From contig JAQOTA010000058.1 of NCBI GenBank assembly GCA_029532415.1, positions 62,001 to 126,000 on the forward strand: a stretch of DNA of 64,000 nucleotides, given 5' to 3'. Made by a program: the position numbers and the translations under genes. The notes below the pieces were generated by a model. That model saw only the letters and a program-made list of their open reading frames with translations, did not search any database and was not told the origin of the DNA. Shown here one piece after another: positions 57,679-64,000 of the stretch. The stretch is from Marasmius tenuissimus (Eukaryota; Basidiomycota; Agaricomycetes; Agaricales; Marasmiaceae). Positions within the stretch are counted from its first letter, which is position 1. The number at the start of each line of letters is the position of its first letter.

Positions 57679-59023
57679 ATGATGAACGAATCCGAGCTGC
57701 CCACCATCTTCGATCCATCGACATGTACACGGAAAGGCCTGTGTCCAGTTACAGTCATCCGTAAACAAGGCGAGAATCCGTTTGAAAGTCATTCACTCTA
57801 CTATGAAATCCACGGTACCGGACCGGAAAAGGTCGTCCTCATAATGGGGTGCGCTCATTTTCACACCCGTGAGCTTGTCGTGGAGGACTGAACCCAATGT
57901 TTTGTATCTGAATAGTCTGAATAGCTCTTCATTCTCATGGTATCCTGTGGTCGAGCATCTTTCCAGGATACCAGAGTATTCGGTTCTCGTGTTCGACAAC
58001 AGAGGAGTGGGTAACAGTGGGACACCGAAAGGGCCTTATACGTGCGTTCACACCATTCAAATGTGTTTAATTAAGACTGAAACACATGTCTAAATCTCTA
58101 GTACGAGCGGAATGGCGGAGGATGTCGTCTGTTTACTTGATTATGTCGGTTGGAAAGATGATCATACCGTACACGTCGTTGGGGCATCGTTGGGAGGAAT
58201 GATAGCTCAAGGTATGTGGTATGAATTCTCGATTGGTTTGGGTTCACCGACACGGCTTTCTGCAAATTATTTTTCAGAGCTTTCCACGCGCATACCTGAA
58301 CGAATCATCTCCCTCACTCTTGCAGTCACCACGCGCGGGGGAGGTCCATGGTCAAACTTACCTCCGGTGAGTCACTTCCTTCTTTCTCCCCCGAGCTTCC
58401 CCCTCACACCTCCTCCAGTGGAAAGGCGTCTCTTCACTAGCAAGGCTCGTGAATCCAGACGGGAATACTATCCAATCACTTCTATAACTGACTACGTCCG
58501 TCTAAACAGGCTGACGTTCATAACGGAGGTGGAGGCAAAACTTCCCCTGCTCCTCGAAATGCTCTATCCAACCTCATGGCTAGATCAGACTGTGGAAGAC
58601 GATCCCGAAGGACGTACAAATCGTGAAGTTCAAGCAGTTGTATGTCGGCTAACCCCTTTCCTCCTATGTCTGTCTCCTCACGTCTGTCTTTCTGGCTAGC
58701 ATTACCGCAAGCGAATGGAAATAACCCGACCACAAACGATGGTCGGGACGTTTTCCCAAATGTCTGCAGGACTGACACACTACGTTTCTGACGAACGTCT
58801 TAGAAAGATTTCGTCCACGATCCCCAAAATTGTGATCCTGACGGGCGATGACGACCATCTAGTAGACCCTCGCAATAGCGTCTACCTGAAAAGTCAAATG
58901 CCAGAAGCAGAATTCGTTCAGTGGGAGAACACAGGCCACGCGATACATTACCAGCACCCCAAACGATTTAATCAAATACTAGAGAGGGTTTTCAGGGAGG
59001 GTCGAGCCAAGATCACTGAGTGA
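57679..59023 (+). CDS. Alpha/beta-hydrolase fold protein
   Basis: Seven exons (57679-57848, 57916-58041, 58102-58211, 58278-58366, 58419-58444, 58510-58639, 58700-59023) give 324 aa. Fold landmarks are the oxyanion region (VLIMGLNSSSFSW), VLVFDNRGVGNSG, the nucleophile elbow VVGASLGGMIAQ (Ser in GASLGG), the acid near TGDDDHLVDP and the histidine in ENTGHAIHYQHP. A complete catalytic triad is therefore present. The intron after the 26-nt fifth exon needs a GC donor (AAG|gctcgt); a GT alternative does not keep frame. The substrate is not predictable. Convergent with the next gene, 125 bp away. Confidence 0.85.
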
Positions 59024-59148
59024 GATTCCAGTGAGCCTTCGCGAGACCGTCCTGGCACCTGCATCGCTCGTATTAGTTACACAAATTAATGGACCTAATG
59101 TATTCTAGAGACTTGTAGCCTTTATATTACCTTATCGACTACAGCGAC

Positions 59149-60303
59149 TCAATAGCACGGCGCATCCTTGAGAAATTCGACTTCCTTCGCAAGGGTCTCT
59201 ATCGCCCATCCCCGCGTTTTGCCTCCCAGTTCCGCACCGACACCGTCACCACGTTCCCGCAGCACCACCAATGCCAAAAAGACAGTATACCACGACCTCT
59301 TTGTCTTCTGCCTAGCGAATAGCTCAAGAGGCTCCCCCCCTCCTGCCTCGTAACCTTCTTTCAATGCGCGTGTAGGTGCTGGGGGCAGGAAGAACGATTC
59401 TAGGTGAGGGTCGCCCCATAGTGCATGAGCTAGATTGGGGAGTATGGCGACAATGTTCGGAGGATTGGAGGATCCCGGAGGAGGGAGCGCGATGTAAATG
59501 TCGTCCTCCGAGCCCGTAAACCATACCAGAGAAGGTGCTTCAACGTCGTTGAAAAGGTAGAACGCGATGGCTCGCGACAGGCATCGTCGAAGGTCGTCAA
59601 AGGGGAGCTCGAGTGACTCAAACTCTTCCTTTGATTCAACCTCGTGCATGAGAGTTTCGATCAAAACGGAGAAAGTCTCTTGCCAACTGTAAGAGGGATC
59701 TAGGGGGTCACCAACAGCGACGGGGAGACCGAACCACTCGTTTTGGACTCCGGAATGGAGCTGACCGAGCATTTGGCCTAATGTAAGATCTATCAGGACG
59801 TTATGTTGGGATGATATGAGGTTCTGTTTTCTCGCAGATGAGAGGGAGGTCATGGACGAGGACGTAATGGGATGAGCGGGTGTGAGCAGGTAAGGACAGG
59901 GAATATCGGTGAGAGATGAATCGAGTACCGGCTGGTTGAAGGGCAGCGATGTGGTCTTCCTGACTAGGGTGATAAGCTTGGTGTAGACCTGTAGATTGTT
60001 GGTGTGATACACTGTATCTGTCGCATTGGATTCGGGTACAAGTCGAGGTGCTGCGGACGTGATGAGAAATGTGGAATGAGTCGGAGGTGAGTCTTCTGAA
60101 CGCGCCAAATCCACGACGAATGCTCGATTTGTTCGGGTATAGCTGCAGCTCTGAGTGAATATACGAGAAGGATATTCTGGAAGGCCATACCTGAAGGTAT
60201 CGCTGGTCAGTTCTACGATCCTGATAGCATATGAATGATCTGTATCCTGGAAAGTCTTTGCAGCAACCTTTCGTGCTTGCTCGAGTGTGATTTCAACAGG
60301 CAT
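59149..60303 (-). CDS. Uncharacterised protein with a possible aminoglycoside-phosphotransferase-like fold
   Basis: A single exon of 384 aa, starting MPVEITLEQARK; the frame is open further upstream, but only from a GTG. The middle segment LTLGQMLGQLHSGVQNEWFG resembles the GxxLGxLH region of small-molecule kinases with a protein-kinase-like fold. No clear catalytic HxD or DxD motif is seen, so activity is doubtful. It contrasts with its intron-rich neighbours in having no intron. The function is unknown. Confidence 0.7.
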   Translation of the reverse strand: MPVEITLEQARKVAAKTFQDTDHSYAIRIVELTSDTFRYGLPEYPSRIFTQSCSYTRTNRAFVVDLARSEDSPPTHSTFLITSAAPRLVPESNATDTVYHTNNLQVYTKLITLVRKTTSLPFNQPVLDSSLTDIPCPYLLTPAHPITSSSMTSLSSARKQNLISSQHNVLIDLTLGQMLGQLHSGVQNEWFGLPVAVGDPLDPSYSWQETFSVLIETLMHEVESKEEFESLELPFDDLRRCLSRAIAFYLFNDVEAPSLVWFTGSEDDIYIALPPPGSSNPPNIVAILPNLAHALWGDPHLESFFLPPAPTRALKEGYEAGGGEPLELFARQKTKRSWYTVFLALVVLRERGDGVGAELGGKTRGWAIETLAKEVEFLKDAPCY

Positions 60304-60630
60304 CGCACTAGTGTAGAGTGAGCTGTACAGATGTTTTGCCACTAAATCCCATGGTCACCGCGAAGAGAAGGACACATACGTTTCTTGAATATCGTGGTCG
60401 GTATAATGGCTATTGCCATCAACCGATCGCAATCAGCTCGACTATCAAAACGAGATAAGATTGACAGCCAGGTCACTGTGGTTACTGATTTTGTACAGCG
60501 TCCCTGTCAAGAGCGATGATGGGGTGAATTGCAGGGGTAAAACACATCTTTTCCTTATACTTTCCCTTCACACTTTCCTTCTTTCCTTGTAAATCATTCT
60601 TTTCGCTTCGCTCTTTCATTTACCTCCGTC

Positions 60631-61556
60631 ATGGCCTTTTCCTCTGTGGGAAAGAAGAAGCTGGCAGCGCAAGGTGTGTTTTCTCCAAGTCAATTTAACG
60701 CCACGTTCTGAACGGTACAAATACTCCAGGTCTCCTTTTCTTCATAAATATTCTTGTGCTTGCCTTTGCTTCTCGGGTCAACCAGTTCCAAGAATATTTC
60801 TGTGAGAGCTTCGTTTCGAAAGAGATGGACCGAGACTCAACCACTTGTATCTCCTACTTAGATGTTGCTGACCTGTTTCCCTTTGCTCTCTCCATCATCA
60901 CCCTGGTACTCCTCACTACGATGTGAGAGGTCTTCCGGACGATTTGGCTTGCATTGATGTTTCCACCGAACAGGATTACTCTGGACTTGGCTACAACCAA
61001 CGCTTTCATTGGACGCGCACAGTATGAGATCGGTATCTTCACAGTCATGTCGATTCTTTGGCTTGGTGTGTACCCGCTCTTGGCTCTACACGTCCTTGTA
61101 TTGATCATGATTCGAACCATAGCCTTCAATGCATTCTCGACTTCCCGCTGGAGCGATGTTCCTCTTCAATGTGGGACTATCCCTGAGGGTACGAATGATT
61201 CGCATGCTCGGAGCAGAACAATTCTAAATGTCAAACAAATAGACTTTTCCGATATCAGAACCTGGTGCAGAGACTTGCAGGCATTGAAGGCATTCATTTG
61301 GATTGAGTGGTTGACCTGTGTGTCTACTGTCGTGATTTTCCTGGTTGATCGGGTACTAACGCAGAAATCCTTAGTCTTCCTCATCACGGTTGTCACTGCT
61401 CGCTACGCTGTTACACAGAACACACGGGGCCACAAACACATCTTCAAAGTACCACTCTCTCGTTATAGTCCTGTGATCCGACACAGTAGCTTCGGTGTCA
61501 GCCATCATTGGGGAATGAACGAACAACAGAATTACAATCCATTCGAGAGGTACTAG
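60631..61556 (+). CDS. Four-helix MARVEL-like membrane protein
   Basis: Six exons (60631-60673, 60730-60922, 60974-61065, 61123-61188, 61243-61317, 61375-61556) give 216 aa. Helices: LLFFINILVLAFASRV, FALSIITLVLLTTMITLDL, YEIGIFTVMSILWLAFNAF and AFIWIEWLTFFLITVVTARY. The arrangement (a cysteine-bearing loop before helix 4 with CRDLQALKAF, then TQNTRGHKHIFKVPLSRY) is that of a common basidiomycete family of MARVEL-like proteins of unknown role. The three inner introns contain no stop in frame, so an unspliced reading also exists, but splicing restores the family pattern. Confidence 0.7.
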
Positions 61557-61996
61557 GGCGCGGTCGGCATTCAATATTATTCCTCTTGCCAGACGGTGAG
61601 AATATAGGAGATTTGGCTGGGTTTGCGCTGGAGCAGTACCGGGCACCTCGTTTGGTTTTCTTTGCTTGCTGTTGTACGACTCGTTGTATACCCGTGTTTC
61701 GTGGGTTTTCTCTACTGGTAGAGAATATAGTGTTATTACATCGGGAAGTGCCGAGACACTTTAGTTGGCCAGAACCCCTGAAACTTTCTCTCTGTTTCTA
61801 ACTGCCATGACCATCCTATTCACCTCTTCGGACCCACATCCACCCATCTACACTCTAGCTTTTTGTTATCTCTGTTCAAGCCTTGGATTTTTCCTGGTAC
61901 GTCACATCGTATTCAAGTTGAGTCTGAAATTGCTGACCTCGCTTCGTTCAGAGTGTCCTCTCTCTACCATTCATATCAGTCTATCCTGTCATCAAG
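61557..61996. other. Intergenic, no gene seen
   Basis: No supported feature; it probably holds the terminator of the previous gene and the promoter of the next. Confidence 0.4.
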
Positions 61997-62686
61997 ATGC
62001 CCGCGCCCGCAACTGGGAAGCTACACGTTGCGAAAATCGCGTCTTACAATGAACTTCATGCTCACCGCCATCGCCTTCCAAGTCATACAACTCAATCACG
62101 CCGAGCAAGAATGTTCTCAGAAGGATGTAACATACAAGGTGAGAGCATCACGGGGAAATCGCCGAGCTGAGAAATACCAATGGGCTCTTTCTTACCAGCT
62201 GTCGATCAGCGCGACGATCCTGAAGCGTTAACTCCTGGTGCCCATCGTCGAACCTCTTTGCCCTTTCTCAATCGACCTGTCTATCGAAACACGCTCTTTC
62301 CCTCTCCTACGTCCTCAAGAATCACTGGTTCGAAGACTCCTCAACGGAAAACTAGGTCCTTTACTATCAGCAGTCTACCGGTCATTCTTGTGACTAAAGC
62401 CCAAGATAAACAAGGCGTGACGTTGAGAACCACTCTCGAGGACACAAGCAACAGCGAGACTCAATCAGAAGCCACGGATGAAAGTGTTGACCCGTTGGAA
62501 ACAGAGCTACCAGAATTTGATCCTGGGTTCAGTTTCGTGACGCGCAAGCTTTCCAAGTCCGAGGAAGTCCTTATAGCCCCGAAGGATGTACTTCTGGAGG
62601 CCATTGAGGATGATATGGAGGCTAGAGACGTCAGAGTCGACAGGAGAGCATTTCCTGAGACGGCCGAGGTACTCTCGGGCTTGTGA
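61997..62686 (+). CDS. Hypothetical protein
   Basis: Two exons (61997-62138, 62199-62686) join in phase to 209 aa. It is basic and His/Arg-rich at the start, Ser/Thr/Pro-rich in the middle and acidic toward the end. There is no signal peptide, membrane helix or known motif. I do not recognise it; it is called because the splice sites are good and the second exon is open for 162 codons. Confidence 0.5.
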
Positions 62687-63720
62687 TCCCCCCTCTGTCC
62701 AAAGGCCGGTGATTCGACGCGTAACTGATGCTCGAAGTTGATGGGTCTCTGGACTTAACCTGTTCTCTTGGGTATGATGGGACTTTGTGATATTGTACTG
62801 TGCTGCATTATATGATTTGGGATATGTACGGACGTGTGTATGCCTCTGATTTGACCCCGATATTCACTCTAACCGGGAAACGGTAGCCTATGGTGCCACT
62901 TCAAGAACTCCGTAGCCTTCTGCAGCTTCGAAAGATACAGCTGCAGGTAGGAGCTGGTAGGACGGCGCAGGCTGAGGTACGAGTCGGCCCGTACGCCCAC
63001 GCATATAGGCGCCGTCGCCGTCGGGCCTTATTCAGTGACAAAAACAACTTAGGGCCTGCCCTTTCGACAGCTTTACTGCAGCACTGTCACCACGATTTCA
63101 TCCAGCTTCGCAGTATTCACTCTCTTGAACCACTATGCCTGGACTATACCACGTCAGAACAGTAGGCTACTTGGTTCGAATTCAACGTTGCAACTCAAGC
63201 GTCGATTGAAATACACCTCTTCGATCTGTTCTGCTATGAAGCGCTGTCAAAAGCTGCAAATGAGCAACTCGATCACGACTAGTATCCTCGAAGCGTTAGT
63301 ACCTCCGTATCATGAATGTACTGATCGAAATCCAACCTACCCCCACCTAAATGTCTTCTTTGTAGTTCAATTCAACTTACACTACGACGCTACCACGTCA
63401 GCGCCATCGGGGCCGTTGCATGACCCCGAGCCTGACCTAGGGCCCGAGCTCGCTGATGTAGCCTGACCTGAGGCATGAGTGCTGGGAGCGCCTGCAACAC
63501 ATTTCGGAAGGCAAGATTTGCGCTGGCGGGTGGCGGGTGTGTCATATCCGAACGGTAAGTTTCGATCATACTTATCCTCTTTACTTCCTCAACGCCTTTG
63601 CTAGGTCGCGCCGATCGTAAACACCCGTTGTCATATCTGCCTATAGGTGCACTATTTGAACCTCTGGGCCTCACTTGGAATGACCCCATACTACCCTACC
63701 TTCGTCGTCAGCCAGCTATC
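62687..63720. other. Intergenic, no gene supported
   Basis: Only short overlapping ORFs. The last part would be the promoter of the ABC transporter. Confidence 0.4.
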
Positions 63721-64000
63721 ATGACTGAACCAACTCAACTCACTCCCTCGTCAGAGGAACCATTCACTCATACTGATACCTCCGATTCGACCGTATACTC
63801 AGAGATAGGTGCAGAAGCTCAAGGACAAGTCCGTCAACTGGCTCGCACCGTCACTGGAATATCTGCGGCACATTCTCAGTACGACCCTCAGCAAGACTCA
63901 GGTCCTTTCTCCGGTGACGTAGACCCCGCCTTGGACCCTCGGTCCGGGCAGTTCGACTACCACCGCTGGATTCGATGGCTACTCGATATCAGCAAACGGC
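63721..64000 (+). CDS. Start of a PDR-type ABC transporter (cut by window edge)
   Basis: Open from ATG 63721 to the end of the window (93 codons). After a Ser/Thr-rich lead there is DPALDPRSGQFDYHRWIRWL, the pattern just before the first ATP-binding domain of fungal pleiotropic-drug-resistance transporters (LDP-S-x-F-x-W). The ATPase and membrane parts would lie to the right. The call rests on this one segment. Confidence 0.6.
   Translation, partial: MTEPTQLTPSSEEPFTHTDTSDSTVYSEIGAEAQGQVRQLARTVTGISAAHSQYDPQQDSGPFSGDVDPALDPRSGQFDYHRWIRWLLDISKR

Noticed and set aside
61123..61556. Unspliced reading of the MARVEL-like gene
   Set aside because: The frame is open, but it disrupts helices 3 and 4; the GT-AG introns restore the family pattern.

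Overview
The window is nuclear DNA of a filamentous basidiomycete, most likely an agaricomycete mushroom. Genes are split by many short GT-AG introns (about 45-65 nt), the proteins include typical basidiomycete families (a DUF6589 mobile-element protein, a compact A-T-C-T-C-T-C siderophore synthetase, fungal PalC and tetraspanin), and intergenic gaps are short outside one repeat-rich block. All exon joins below were worked out by eye from splice signals, reading phase and family conservation; no search was run. Start codons are taken as ATG only.

Layout. 1-557 and 14082-14638 are inverted copies of the 5' end of a DUF6589-bearing mobile element. Between them lie a minus-strand repeat block (558-1685), NMD3, PalC, a PhoD-like phosphatase and a RecQ-like gene with a degenerate ATPase. 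The right-hand element runs 14082-16039. 16040-25790 is a tandem array of four paralogous small secreted proteins with a possible beta/gamma-crystallin-like fold, each in a repeated promoter and 3' flank context; the fourth has a frameshifted signal peptide, and a fifth is reduced to its promoter. The array ends at a dead copy of the NMD3 promoter and first exon, back-to-back with mitochondrial uL15.

28.5-35.3 kb is housekeeping: tetraspanin, MBF1 (with a 2-nt microexon), gamma-tubulin and DDX41. 35.5-45.7 kb is a divergent siderophore pair: a 2439-aa NRPS and an N5-hydroxyornithine acetyltransferase sharing a GATA-rich promoter. 45.8-54.8 kb holds a MYND/pRiA4b-ORF3 protein, COQ8-type kinase, ATP synthase subunit d, RPD3 histone deacetylase and RPC82. 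56.2-64 kb holds a seven-helix membrane protein, an alpha/beta hydrolase, a kinase-fold protein, a four-helix membrane protein, a hypothetical gene and the start of a PDR-type ABC transporter.

Main finding. The two DUF6589 elements appear to have mediated a 13.5-kb inversion. The 9-bp sequence beyond the right end of the right element (16040-16048) is found, reverse-complemented, beyond the 5' end of the left element (558-566), as expected if one element's target-site duplication was split by recombination between inverted copies. Independently, the repeat block now at 558-1685 on the minus strand is exactly the upstream block missing from the first gene of the array, and its removal point coincides with that 9-bp site.
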